A stretch of DNA of 64,000 nt from positions 62,001-126,000 of the forward strand of contig JALCHN010000001.1 in NCBI GenBank assembly GCA_022644775.1. The letters are read 5' to 3'. The stretch is from Eggerthellaceae bacterium. Lineage in GTDB: Bacteria; Actinomycetota; Coriobacteriia; Coriobacteriales; Eggerthellaceae. The notes below the pieces were generated by a model. That model was not told the origin of the DNA and ran no database searches. It saw nothing but the letters and a program-made list of their open reading frames with translations. Position numbers and translations under genes: made by a program. Positions 1 to 7,425 of the stretch are shown piece by piece (positions within the stretch are counted from its first letter, which is position 1; each line of letters starts with the position of its first letter).

Positions 1-1
1 C

Positions 2-418
2 ATCACCAAGCGCGCCGACCTCGACGATATCGTCGAGCAGAGCCTGCGCGACGCCGCCGTGTGGGACGAGCTGAAAGACCGCCTCGACGCCAACGGCCTG
101 GGGCTTTCAGGCGGCCAGGCCCAGCGCCTCTGCATCGCCCGCGCCCTGGCCATCGCCCCCGACGTCCTGCTCATGGACGAGGCCACGAGCGCCCTCGACC
201 CCATTTCGACCAACAAGGTCGAAGAGCTCGTGGGCGCGCTCAAGGACCGCTACACGATCGTCTTGGTGACCCACAACATGCTGCAGGCCACCCGCGTCGC
301 CCAGAAGACCGCCTTCTTCCTGATGGGCGAGATGGTCGAGGCCGGGCCCACGATGCAGATCTTCGAAGACCCCCAGGATACGCGCACGAAAGACTACGTG
401 TCCGGGCGATTCGGTTAA
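2..418 (+). CDS. pstB: Phosphate ABC transporter ATP-binding protein PstB, C-terminal part
   Basis: The window opens inside this gene, so only the last 138 residues are visible and the Walker A motif is missing. What can be seen is the ABC signature LSGGQAQR, the Walker B and D-loop segment [11 protein letters not shown], and the H-loop histidine in VTHN. The ending KDYVSGRFG is typical of PstB, which ends with a short Asp-Tyr-(Val/Ile) segment. PstB powers the high-affinity phosphate importer PstSCAB at the cytoplasmic face of the membrane. A strong terminator follows 26 bases after the stop, so pstB ends its transcription unit unless a downstream phoU lies elsewhere. Other ABC ATPases are possible but fit the C-terminus less well. 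Confidence 0.9.
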   Translation: MTKRADLDDIVEQSLRDAAVWDELKDRLDANGLGLSGGQAQRLCIARALAIAPDVLLMDEATSALDPISTNKVEELVGALKDRYTIVLVTHNMLQATRVAQKTAFFLMGEMVEAGPTMQIFEDPQDTRTKDYVSGRFG

Positions 419-444
419 CCGGACATCTCCCTTCCCTCTAGCCT

Positions 445-480
445 GGAACGGGCCCGCACTATGCGGGCCCGTTCCCTTTT
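445..480 (+). terminator. Rho-independent terminator after pstB
   Basis: A perfect 14-bp stem (445-458 with 462-475) with a 3-base loop is followed by CTTTT. It lies between pstB and the convergent DUF5692 gene. The T-rich tail is on the plus strand only, so it chiefly serves pstB. Confidence 0.85.
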
Positions 481-523
481 GTGCGCCGGGAATTCCGGCT
501 GCACGTTATGCGCTCGTGGGCGC

Positions 524-1606
524 TTAGGCGGCCAGCTCGGCCTCGTCGATGCGGGCGCGGGCCTGTTCGTAGTCGCGCGTGCCGACGAAGACCTCGTGCT
601 TGTAGGGGTTCACGCCGAGCTTCTTGGCACGGTAGGCGATGTAGGCGATCGCGAAGACGTTCACCGCAAGGGCGATGAGCGACACGGTGAGGTTGACCGT
701 GTAGTTGAGGGTGGAGTTCACCGCGAACACCGAATCGAATCCCATCTGGGGGAAGCTGTCCTGGAACTGCGGGAAGACCTGGGCGAACATGCACCAAATG
801 GCCAGCGTGTTCGCACGGTTCTGGATCCAGCCGCCCTTGTTCCAGAAGGCGTTTGCCACCGTGGGAGCCAGCAGCAGGGCCAGACCGCAGTACCATGAGT
901 GGTTGGGCAGGCAGTTATAGGTGTAGCAGAAGTTCCAGATGTCGTAAGCCAGGATGAAGACCCAGGTCATGTCGGCCCAGACCATGTCGTCCTTCTTCTT
1001 AGAGGTGTAGATGGCCCACCAGCCGGTCATGCAGAAGATGTTGATGAGGCCGGCAATGCCGTTGAAGAGGTTGTTGTAGCCGGCAATCTGCGTGGCGTGC
1101 TCGCTCGTGACCCACACGACCGAGCCGTTCTGCACGAAGGCGCCTGCCGATCCGGGCACCGAGGGGTCCTGAATCACGCCGGCCGTGAACTGGAGGTAGT
1201 GGATGAAGGATTCGAAATCGCTCACGTTGGCGATCATGATGTTGATGGCCACGATGATGAAGGGGAAGCATTTGAACATTTCGGACTTGCCGAGCTTGCC
1301 CCAGTGGTACTTGATGATCATGAAGCCGATGCAGCCTGCGAGCGCCGCGTAGACCTTGGCGTAATGGAACCATCCGTTTTGGAAGAGCACGGTGGGATTG
1401 TTGACGCCCCAGGAAAGCCCTGCGTTGGCGGCGAGCGTCACCGCGATACAGTAGATCGTCATGAAGATGGGCAGCACGACGAACATGATGATGCCGCCCG
1501 TTTTCGATCGACGAGCGAACTCGTTGAGCAGGATGAGCCCGATGAACACCATCACCCAGCCTACCCACTGGAACAACGCGTTGTCTCCGTACACTTGGAA
1601 TAGCAT
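524..1606 (-). CDS. DUF5692 family polytopic membrane protein
   Basis: The 360-residue product is strongly hydrophobic, with about nine to ten membrane segments separated by short loops and a short charged C-terminus containing YRAKKLGVNPYKHEVF. It resembles the DUF5692 family, which has no assigned biochemical role; the family call is from memory of its typical N-terminal segment and length. The start is supported by GAGGAGG seven bases upstream of the ATG. The gene lies downstream of a TetR regulator on the same strand with a 161-base gap, so TetR control of this putative transporter or receptor is plausible but unproven. No catalytic motif is visible. Confidence 0.75.
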   Translation of the reverse strand: MLFQVYGDNALFQWVGWVMVFIGLILLNEFARRSKTGGIIMFVVLPIFMTIYCIAVTLAANAGLSWGVNNPTVLFQNGWFHYAKVYAALAGCIGFMIIKYHWGKLGKSEMFKCFPFIIVAINIMIANVSDFESFIHYLQFTAGVIQDPSVPGSAGAFVQNGSVVWVTSEHATQIAGYNNLFNGIAGLINIFCMTGWWAIYTSKKKDDMVWADMTWVFILAYDIWNFCYTYNCLPNHSWYCGLALLLAPTVANAFWNKGGWIQNRANTLAIWCMFAQVFPQFQDSFPQMGFDSVFAVNSTLNYTVNLTVSLIALAVNVFAIAYIAYRAKKLGVNPYKHEVFVGTRDYEQARARIDEAELAA

Positions 1607-1767
1607 GGTCCGACCTCCTCGTCGTTCCTACTGGCATATACCGTTCGAATCGCCCTAAAGACGCGACGACCCAAGGCCCCGCCCTCACGGGGTCTCCTTA
1701 GCAGGTCGATCGGAATGAAAACAGAGGACGCACGAGCGCCCGCGTCGCGCGGCCGCTTCCTTCTCTC

Positions 1768-2418
1768 CTAGCGGCACTCTTCTTCGGGCGTCAGGTCGCT
1801 CGCAGGGTCCCTGCGGGCGGAACCGTCAAGGTCGAGCCGAAGCGCCTGAGCGATGAGGTCTTCCAGAAGCTCGTCGGGGGCGTCCGGATTCTGCCGGACG
1901 TAGCTCACCAGCCCCACCACGAGCAGATAGAACGTCTCGTAGACGTGATCGATCCGCTGGTAGTGGTAACGGGCGTACTCGACGGCCGTGGTGTCGGTTA
2001 GGAACCGAGCCAGCCGCGAGGCGGTGAGAGAGATGAACTTCTGGTAGAGGCCCGCGTTTTCGCTGTTGGCCACGCTCCAGCGGAACGGCTCGGAATCGAA
2101 CACGCCCCGCCGGAGCATCTTCACGCAGGAAACGAGCGCTCCCCTGACGTCGCCGCGGACGCGCGACTCGTTCCAGAGCCGCACCATCTCGACGAAGTCT
2201 TCGACGTAGGAATCGAGCACGGCCTGGGTCACATCTTCTTTGCTGGCAAAGTAGTGGTAGAGCAGACTGCGCGATACGCCGACCTTTTCGGTGATGTCCT
2301 TGACGGTGGTGCTGGCAAGGCCCTGGGTGTCGTAGAGCTGGCGCGCCGCCTCGACGATTTCAGCCCGTCGCTCGGCGCTCTGCTCCGATAGCACATTGCC
2401 TGGGTCCTTGCCCGCCAT
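1768..2418 (-). CDS. TetR/AcrR family transcriptional regulator
   Basis: The 216-residue protein has an N-terminal TetR DNA-binding domain at about residues 15-65, with the helix-turn-helix segment TVKDITEKVGVSRSLLYHYF. The rest is a mostly helical ligand or dimerisation domain with no recognised signature. AAAGGAG lies eight bases before the ATG and fixes the start. An inverted repeat of the kind TetR proteins bind overlaps the promoter upstream, so autoregulation is likely. The next gene on the strand is the DUF5692 membrane protein, the obvious candidate target. The ligand cannot be inferred. Confidence 0.88.
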   Translation of the reverse strand: MAGKDPGNVLSEQSAERRAEIVEAARQLYDTQGLASTTVKDITEKVGVSRSLLYHYFASKEDVTQAVLDSYVEDFVEMVRLWNESRVRGDVRGALVSCVKMLRRGVFDSEPFRWSVANSENAGLYQKFISLTASRLARFLTDTTAVEYARYHYQRIDHVYETFYLLVVGLVSYVRQNPDAPDELLEDLIAQALRLDLDGSARRDPASDLTPEEECR

Positions 2419-2454
2419 CGAGCCAACTCCTTTCGCATCTCAAGAACAATTCGA

Positions 2455-2496
2455 CGATAGCTGCATACTATCTTCACAATTGACAGAGGGTCAATG
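2455..2496 (-). promoter_or_regulatory. Promoter and candidate TetR operator
   Basis: Reading the minus strand, TTGACC (-35) and TAGTAT (-10) are separated by 18 bases. The -35 hexamer lies inside the inverted repeat ATTGAC-N5-GTCAAT (2479-2495), a likely operator. A second short repeat, GATAG-N7-CTATC, spans the -10. Both place a regulator where it would block polymerase. Confidence 0.55.
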
Positions 2497-2556
2497 AACA
2501 GAAACGCTAGAGCGTCAGCGGTGCTTGCGGCGCACGCGCCGATGCGCAAAAGGACG

Positions 2557-2574
2557 GTCGCACTGCTGTGCGAC
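2557..2574. repeat. Short perfect inverted repeat between tetR and the IS
   Basis: GTCGCAC-TGCT-GTGCGAC, a 7-bp stem with a 4-base loop. On the minus strand a TTTT run follows about six bases later, so it may be a weak back-up terminator. The rest of 2497-2633 shows no gene. Confidence 0.4.
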
Positions 2575-2614
2575 AAGAGAACCGGCCCTTGACACAGGGT
2601 CCTCCCCCACCGCG

Positions 2615-2633
2615 AAAAAGGGCGCCCTCCCGA
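2615..2633 (-). terminator. Distal half of the rpsA terminator, split by the IS
   Basis: On the minus strand this reads TCGGGAGGGCGCCC followed by TTTTT. It is the 3' arm and U-tract of a Rho-independent terminator whose 5' arm lies at 4112-4125 on the other side of the insertion element. Rejoined, the arms form a 14-bp stem with one mismatch and the tetraloop TTCG. Confidence 0.8.
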
Positions 2634-2659
2634 TGAACCGCACCCCAGAAGTTGGAGTC
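2634..2659. repeat. Left terminal inverted repeat of the IS
   Basis: Twenty-six bases beginning TGAACCGCACCC, identical to the reverse complement of 4082-4107. The match ends at base 27. Confidence 0.95.
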
Positions 2660-2679
2660 GATAAATAAGAGTCTAGCGG

Positions 2680-4040
2680 CTATGCCGCGTCCCCGAGGGC
2701 GTGATTCCTGTATTCGGCAGGGGTCATGCCCTCGAGCCCTATTTGGCGGCGTCGCGTGTTCCAGTGGCGGATACATCCGTCGAGGTCCCGCTTGAAGGAT
2801 TCGAAGCTGTCCCATTTCTGGTGGCGGAAGAACTCGTCCTTCAGATGCCCGAAGAAGCCCTCGGTGCAAGCGTTGTCGAGGCGGTTTCCCTTGCGCGACA
2901 TGCTCTGGACGAACCCCGCGCCCGCTATGGTCGCGCAGTACCAGTCGCTCTGGTACTGCCAGCCCATGTCGCTGGTGAGTATGGGGCGGGCGCCCTCCGG
3001 CTTCCTTCCGAGGAGCATGCCCAGCATCTCTCTCTGCTGGGCCATGTCGGGGTGCTCGGATATCGACCAGGCCACGACCTCGTCGGTGCAGAAGTCGAGC
3101 ACGGGCGCCAGGTACGCCTTGCCGAAGCCCAGGTTGAACTCGGTGACGTCGGTGCCCATCTTCTCCCATGGCCGACCGGCCCTGAAGTCGCGTCCCAGCA
3201 GGTTCTCGAAGGTGCGGCCCACCTTGCCCCTGTAGGAGTTGTACCGGTGGTATTCGGTCTCGCGGCGTATGCCGCATCTCAGCCCCATCTCGCGCATCAT
3301 CTTGAGCACGGTCTTGCCGGAGATGCGCACGCCGTCCTCGGCCCTCAGGCACATCATGACCTGCCGGTACCCGCAGCCGTTGGCCGTGCGCCGGAATATC
3401 TCCTCGACCTTGGGCCACAGCTCCCTGCGCGTGGCCCTGGGCTCCCTCCTGAGGTTGTAGTAGTAGGTGGAGCGCGGGATGCCCGACGCCTCCAGCAGGT
3501 CGTCCAGCCCGTACCCCTGCCCCGAAAGCCCGCGGATCACCTGGCACCTGTCCCACGTGCCCGCCCCTCCGCCTCCAGGGCTCGAAGTTTTTTTAAGTAC
3601 GCGACCTCGGCCCTGAGCTTCCGGTTCTCGGCCTCGAGCTCCTGCTCGCGGGTCGGCTCGGGCCCGGGACGGCTCCTCGCCCCCCTCGGCCTGCCCTTCG
3701 GCCTCGGCCTGAGCGCCTCGGGGCCTCCGTCCCTGTACGCCTTCACCCATCTTTGGAGCGCCGACCTGCTCGCTATGCCGTGCTTCGACATCACAGCCTG
3801 GAGGGGCATTCCGTCCTCGAGGTGGTCGCGCACCGCGGCGAGCTTCGTCTCGTAGTCGTATGCCCTGTGCTCGGACCCCATGCCGAAGAGCACCTCGCTT
3901 CCGCACGCCCTGTATGTCTCGACCCATTTTCGGACGGTGCCTTCCGGCATTGCAAGCCTTTTGGCTATGGATGCCCAGCCCAGCCCCCTCTCCATCAGCC
4001 TCGCGGCCGCCCTCCTGACGTCGACGCTGTACTCGGTCAT
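2680..4040 (-). CDS. IS3-family transposase OrfAB (-1 frameshift product, DDE integrase)
   Basis: OrfB continues from OrfA by a -1 shift at 3588-3594, giving a fusion of about 453 residues. The OrfB part has an HTH_21-like segment (SGIPRSTYYYNLRRE, GCGYRQVMMCLR) followed by an rve integrase core. The three acidic residues are visible in GTDVTEF, LTSDMGWQY and ACTEGFFGHLKDE, matching the D-D-35-E pattern of the family. The core ends with the usual WNTRRRQIGLEGMTPAEY. The protein cuts and joins the element ends through a circular intermediate, as known for IS3. Nothing is truncated. Confidence 0.92.
3537..4040 (-). CDS. IS3-family OrfA (helix-turn-helix regulator and transposase N-terminus)
   Basis: The unshifted product is 167 residues. 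Two helix-turn-helix segments are visible, GLGWASIAKRLAMPEGTVRKWV and MPLQAVMSKHGIASRSALQRW, followed by an Arg/Pro-rich linker and a leucine-zipper-like helix, ELEAENRKLRAEVAYLKKL. Two such segments plus the zipper are typical of the IS150 subgroup. OrfA made alone usually binds the ends and dampens transposition. The start taken is the ATG at 4040; a GTG four codons earlier lies too close to GGAG to be preferred. It reads in the same direction as rpsA, so read-through could express it. Confidence 0.88.
   Translation of the reverse strand: MTEYSVDVRRAAARLMERGLGWASIAKRLAMPEGTVRKWVETYRACGSEVLFGMGSEHRAYDYETKLAAVRDHLEDGMPLQAVMSKHGIASRSALQRWVKAYRDGGPEALRPRPKGRPRGARSRPGPEPTREQELEAENRKLRAEVAYLKKLRALEAEGRARGTGAR
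3588..3594 (-). other. Programmed -1 ribosomal frameshift site of the IS
   Basis: A run of seven A residues on the minus strand, read as TTA AAA AAA CTT in the orfA frame. Slipping back one base gives AAA AAA ACT in the orfB frame. This is the standard IS3 way of making OrfAB. Confidence 0.85.
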
Positions 4041-4081
4041 GAAAAACCGCACCTCCAGAAATCGTTGTCCTTTACTTTCTG

Positions 4082-4107
4082 GACTCCAACTTCTGGGGTG
4101 CGGTTCA
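4082..4107. repeat. Right terminal inverted repeat of the IS
   Basis: Perfect 26-base partner of 2634-2659. The direct repeat CGA follows at 4108-4110. Confidence 0.95.
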
Positions 4108-4110
4108 CGA

Positions 4111-4126
4111 AGGAGAGCGCCCTTTC
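4111..4126 (-). terminator. Proximal half of the rpsA terminator, split by the IS
   Basis: On the minus strand this is AAAGGGCGCTCTCC, the 5' arm of the terminator, starting about 22 bases after the rpsA stop. Its partner arm is at 2617-2630, now 1.47 kb away, so the rpsA transcript no longer meets an intact hairpin. Confidence 0.8.
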
Positions 4127-4147
4127 AGAGCACGGTATGCGCGCGAG

Positions 4148-5353
4148 CTATTCGGCTTCGCGGGCGGCACGCTCGGCGGCGCGCTTGGCCTGGCGAGCTT
4201 CCTTGGCGGCGAGCTCTTCCGGCGTCGGGTCGGCGACGGCGATCTCGATGCCCAGCTCGTCGGCGGCAGCCTTCATGGACAGGCTGATGCGACGACGCTC
4301 GGTATTGACGTCCATGACCTTGACCTTCACTTCGTCACCGGCATGCACGACCTGAGTCGGGGTGTCGATGTGCTTGTTGGCCATTTCGGAGATGTGCACG
4401 AGGCCTTCGACGTTGGGGCCGAGCTCGACGAACGCACCGAACGGAACGGTCTTGGTGACCTTGCCGTCCTGGATGGAGCCCACCGGGTAGTTCTCGACGA
4501 GCTTGATCCAGGGGTCGGGCGTGGTCTGCTTGAGGCCGAGCGAGATGCGCTCGCGCTGCAGGTCGACGTCGAGCACCTGAACCTCGACTTCCTGGCCGAC
4601 CTTGACGACCTCGGAAGGATGGTTGACGTGGGACCAGGACAGCTCGGAGATGTGCACCAGACCGTCGATGCCGCCGAGGTCGACGAAGGCGCCGAAGTCG
4701 ACGATCGAGGACACGGTGCCCTTCAGGCGCATGCCCTTCGACAGGCGGGAAAGGATTTCCGCACGCTCGTTCTTGCGGCCCTCTTCGAGGAGGACGCGAC
4801 GGGACAGCACCACGTTGTTGCGGTTGCGGTCCATCTCGATGACGCGGGCTTCGAGTTCGGTGCCCAGGTAGGCGTCGAGATCCTTGACGCGGCGCAGGTC
4901 GACGAGCGAGGCAGGCAGGAAGCCGCGGAGGCCGATGTCGAGGATGAGGCCGCCCTTGACGACTTCGATGACCTCGCCGGTGACGGTTTCGCCGGCCTTG
5001 AACTTCTCTTCCACGGAAATCCAGGCACGCTCGTACTCGGCGCGCTTCTTGGAAAGAATCAGACGACCGTCCTTGTCTTCCTTCTGCAGAACGAGGGCTT
5101 CGATCTTGTCGCCCAGGTTCACGATCTCAGAAGGATCGGCATCCTTGCGGATGGACAGCTCGCGAACGGGGATGACGCCCTCGCTCTTGAAGCCGATGTC
5201 GACCAGCACTTCGTCGTGCTCGATCTTCACTACCGTGCCGTCGACCAGATCGCCTTCATCGAACTCGGTCAGCGTGCCATCGATCATCTGGTTCATCTGC
5301 TCGTCGGAGATGTCTTCGAAGTCGATGACGGACGGATTTTTGATTTCGGTCAA
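4148..5353 (-). CDS. rpsA: 30S ribosomal protein S1
   Basis: The 401-residue protein has four S1 RNA-binding domains at about residues 35-105, 120-190, 205-275 and 290-360, with typical segments such as GMRLKGTVSSIVDFGAFVDLGGIDGLVHISELSW. Four domains, not six, is usual for Gram-positive S1 homologues. A charged Ala/Glu/Arg tail ends the protein. S1-type proteins bind mRNA at the 30S platform. AAAGGGG lies upstream of the ATG. The gene has its own leader with a strong palindrome and formerly its own terminator, so it looks monocistronic. The IS insertion leaves the coding region untouched. Confidence 0.95.
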   Translation of the reverse strand: MTEIKNPSVIDFEDISDEQMNQMIDGTLTEFDEGDLVDGTVVKIEHDEVLVDIGFKSEGVIPVRELSIRKDADPSEIVNLGDKIEALVLQKEDKDGRLILSKKRAEYERAWISVEEKFKAGETVTGEVIEVVKGGLILDIGLRGFLPASLVDLRRVKDLDAYLGTELEARVIEMDRNRNNVVLSRRVLLEEGRKNERAEILSRLSKGMRLKGTVSSIVDFGAFVDLGGIDGLVHISELSWSHVNHPSEVVKVGQEVEVQVLDVDLQRERISLGLKQTTPDPWIKLVENYPVGSIQDGKVTKTVPFGAFVELGPNVEGLVHISEMANKHIDTPTQVVHAGDEVKVKVMDVNTERRRISLSMKAAADELGIEIAVADPTPEELAAKEARQAKRAAERAAREAE

Positions 5354-5421
5354 AATGGACCCCTTTCAAAAAATAGAGGGACCCTTCGTCATGATTGCGT
5401 GTACATATGCCATGTTCACGG

Positions 5422-5441
5422 TGCCGCTTGCACAAGCGGCA
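5422..5441 (-). promoter_or_regulatory. Palindrome in the rpsA leader
   Basis: TGCCGCTTG-CA-CAAGCGGCA, a perfect 9-bp inverted repeat about 70 bases upstream of rpsA. GCAAGC/GCTTGC words recur several more times at 5441-5505. It could be an RNA hairpin for autogenous control or a protein site; the sequence alone does not decide. Confidence 0.4.
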
Positions 5442-5510
5442 AGCCAAACATGTCTCGGGGGCCAACAATACGTGCTTGCCTCTTTTTGCAAGCTTGCCAA
5501 GTGTACCACA

Positions 5511-5552
5511 GCAAAAGGCCCCGCTCCCGCCAAAATCGGCGAGCGCGGGACC
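5511..5552 (-). terminator. Terminator after the ion transporter gene
   Basis: On the minus strand a GC-rich imperfect stem (5537-5552 with 5517-5531) is followed by TTTTGCTG. It separates the transporter gene from the rpsA promoter region. Confidence 0.7.
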
Positions 5553-5633
5553 TTGCGCACAAGCCCTTCACGTTGGGTACGGCTGCGACGTTTCTGCAGC
5601 TAGAGGGCGATATTCTTTCGCTTGGCGCGCACC

Positions 5634-6917
5634 CTACATCAGGGCCAGGCCGTAGCGCAGGACGCAGTAGACGGTGGCCACCGCAACGGTGAGCAGCATG
5701 ATCGGCATGCCCTCTTTCGTGAAGTCCATGAAGGTGATCGGATAGCCTTCCTTGGTGGAAATCGAGGAGAGCACGACGTTTGCGCTCGCGCCGATGAGCG
5801 TGCCGTTGCCGCCCAGGCAGGCGCCCAGCGACAGGGCCCACCACAGACTCGACACGTCGACGCCGGTGGCACCGATAGCGGTGATGATGGGGATCATCGT
5901 CGCCACGAAGGGGATGTTGTCGAGGATGGCGCTGATGAGCGCGCTCGCCCACAGGATCACGAGCATGAGCGCAAGCGGATTGTCGTTGGTGATCGACATG
6001 AGCCACTGGGCGAGCATGGTGATCACGCCCGTTTCGGACAAGGCGCCCACGACCATGAACAGGCCGCAGAAGAAGCCGATCGTGGTCCATTCGACGCTGA
6101 AGACCGAAAGCTCGAGGTCGGCCTTGCCGATGAGCAGCATGATGCAAGCGGCCGACAGGGCGATGACCGACGAATCGAGGCCGAGCTGGCCGTGGAGCAT
6201 GAAGCCCGCCACCACCACGGCGATCATGACGAGGCTCTTCTTGAACAGGGCCAGGTCGCGGATGTGGTCTTTGGGCTCGAGCGCCATGACCTTCTTGCGG
6301 TCCTCTTCGCTCGAGTCGAGCTTGCGCCCGTAGATGAACTTGAAGGCGAAGATCACAACGGCGAGGATGATGATCACCGCGGGCGCGTCGTTGGCAATGA
6401 AGTCGAAGAAGGTGAGCCCCGCCTTCGAGCCGATCATGATGTTGGGTGGGTCGCCGATCAGCGTGGCCGTGCCGCCGATGTTGCTCGCCATGATCTCGGT
6501 GACGAAGTAGGGCACCGGATTGATTTCGAGCAGCTTGCATACCACGAGCGTCATCGGGCCGACGAGCAGCACCGTGGTGACGTTGTCGAGGAAGGCGGAC
6601 AGGACGGCCGTGATCAGGATGAAGGCCACCATGATCCGCCAGGGGTCGCCGTCGGCCTTCTTGGCCGCCGCGATGGCCGCGTACTCGAAGAGACCCGATT
6701 CCTTGACCACCGACACGAACAGCATCATGCCGAGCAGGACGCCGATCGTGTTGAAGTCGATGTGGCTGATGCCGGTGTCGAAGGAGATGACGCCGGTGAC
6801 GATGAGAATGAGGGCGCCCGCCAGAGCCGCGATGCATCGGTGGACCTTTTCGGAGGCCACGAGCACCATGACGCCGACGAACACGAGGATTGAGATGATT
6901 TGCGCTGTGGTAAACAT
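5634..6917 (-). CDS. ArsB/NhaD-like ion transporter superfamily membrane protein
   Basis: The 427-residue product has about eleven to twelve hydrophobic segments and the two pseudo-symmetric re-entrant motifs of the Ion Transporter superfamily, GGTATLIGDPPNIMIG near residue 135 and GGNGTLIGASANVV near residue 380. A soluble stretch, KLDSSEEDRKKVMALEPKDH, divides the two halves. Relatives include ArsB arsenite pumps, NhaD sodium/proton antiporters and P-protein homologues, so the substrate cannot be named. The start at the second methionine (MFTTAQ) is preferred because the preceding 22 residues are polar and unlike the family. No arsR or arsC gene lies nearby, which weakens an arsenic role. 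Confidence 0.8.
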   Translation of the reverse strand: MFTTAQIISILVFVGVMVLVASEKVHRCIAALAGALILIVTGVISFDTGISHIDFNTIGVLLGMMLFVSVVKESGLFEYAAIAAAKKADGDPWRIMVAFILITAVLSAFLDNVTTVLLVGPMTLVVCKLLEINPVPYFVTEIMASNIGGTATLIGDPPNIMIGSKAGLTFFDFIANDAPAVIIILAVVIFAFKFIYGRKLDSSEEDRKKVMALEPKDHIRDLALFKKSLVMIAVVVAGFMLHGQLGLDSSVIALSAACIMLLIGKADLELSVFSVEWTTIGFFCGLFMVVGALSETGVITMLAQWLMSITNDNPLALMLVILWASALISAILDNIPFVATMIPIITAIGATGVDVSSLWWALSLGACLGGNGTLIGASANVVLSSISTKEGYPITFMDFTKEGMPIMLLTVAVATVYCVLRYGLALM

Positions 6918-6981
6918 GCCATCCCGTTCGTTGAACTGCCTGCAATGACACTCGATTGTAAGAGAAAGCGCACCAAACGGC

Positions 6982-7022
6982 AAAACGGCATGCCCCGGGC
7001 CTTAACGAACCCGAAACATGCC
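6982..7022 (-). terminator. Terminator after amt-glnB
   Basis: On the minus strand GGCATGTTTCGGG pairs with CCCGGGGCATGCC through 13 pairs, three of them G-U, around a 10-base loop. GTTTTG follows. Confidence 0.65.
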
Positions 7023-7059
7023 GCTCGATCATTCCGCGGGCATCTGTGCGAAACGGGCG

Positions 7060-7398
7060 TTAGACAGCCGCTTCCCCACGCTCGCCGGTGCGGATGCGCA
7101 CCACCTCTTCGACGCTCGAGACGAAGATCTTGCCGTCGCCCACCTTGCCGGTGCGGGCGGTTTCGCACACGACGTCGAGCACCTTGTCGACTTCGTCGTC
7201 GGACACGATGAGCTCGAACTTGACCTTGGGGACCATGTTGAGCAGAACTTCGGTGCCGCGAACGTATTCGCTCCACCCGTGCTGATTGCCGCAGCCCTGC
7301 ACCTGGCTGATGGTCATGCCGCTCACGTCAACGGCGAACAGGGCATCCTTGAGCTTTTCCATCTTTTCGGGACGAACGATGGCGGTAATCCTTTTCAT
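7060..7398 (-). CDS. glnK: P-II nitrogen regulatory protein (GlnB/GlnK type)
   Basis: At 112 residues this is full length for P-II. The C-terminal signature TGKVGDGKIFV and the T-loop segment GWSEYVRGTEV are clear. P-II trimers sense 2-oxoglutarate and ATP/ADP and block AmtB; co-transcription with amt (27-base gap) marks this one as the GlnK type. In the T-loop the position of the Tyr modified in Proteobacteria and Actinobacteria (the Tyr of Tyr-Arg-Gly) is Val here, with a Tyr one residue earlier. Control by uridylylation or adenylylation at the usual site is therefore unlikely. The ATG follows GGAAAGGAG. Confidence 0.93.
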   Translation of the reverse strand: MKRITAIVRPEKMEKLKDALFAVDVSGMTISQVQGCGNQHGWSEYVRGTEVLLNMVPKVKFELIVSDDEVDKVLDVVCETARTGKVGDGKIFVSSVEEVVRIRTGERGEAAV

Positions 7399-7425
7399 GC
7401 GTGAACTCCTTTCCTCTTCTCGATC

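Larger units (their letters stand above)
2634..4107 (-). mobile_element. Complete IS3-family (IS150-like) insertion sequence, 1474 bp
   Basis: The element is bounded by 26-bp perfect terminal inverted repeats starting TGAACCGCACCCCAG and ending with CA, the usual IS3-family ends. A 3-bp direct repeat, CGA, flanks it (2631-2633 and 4108-4110), the size expected for IS3-type target duplication. Inside are orfA, with helix-turn-helix domains, and orfB, a DDE transposase, overlapping in the -1 frame with an A7 slippery run. The frames and catalytic residues are intact and the inverted repeats perfectly matched, which suggests a recent and possibly active copy. The insertion point is the loop of the rpsA terminator. 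Confidence 0.95.

Noticed and set aside
5634-6917. Arsenite efflux pump
   Set aside because: The fold fits ArsB, but also NhaD and P-protein relatives, and no arsR, arsC or arsA gene adjoins.
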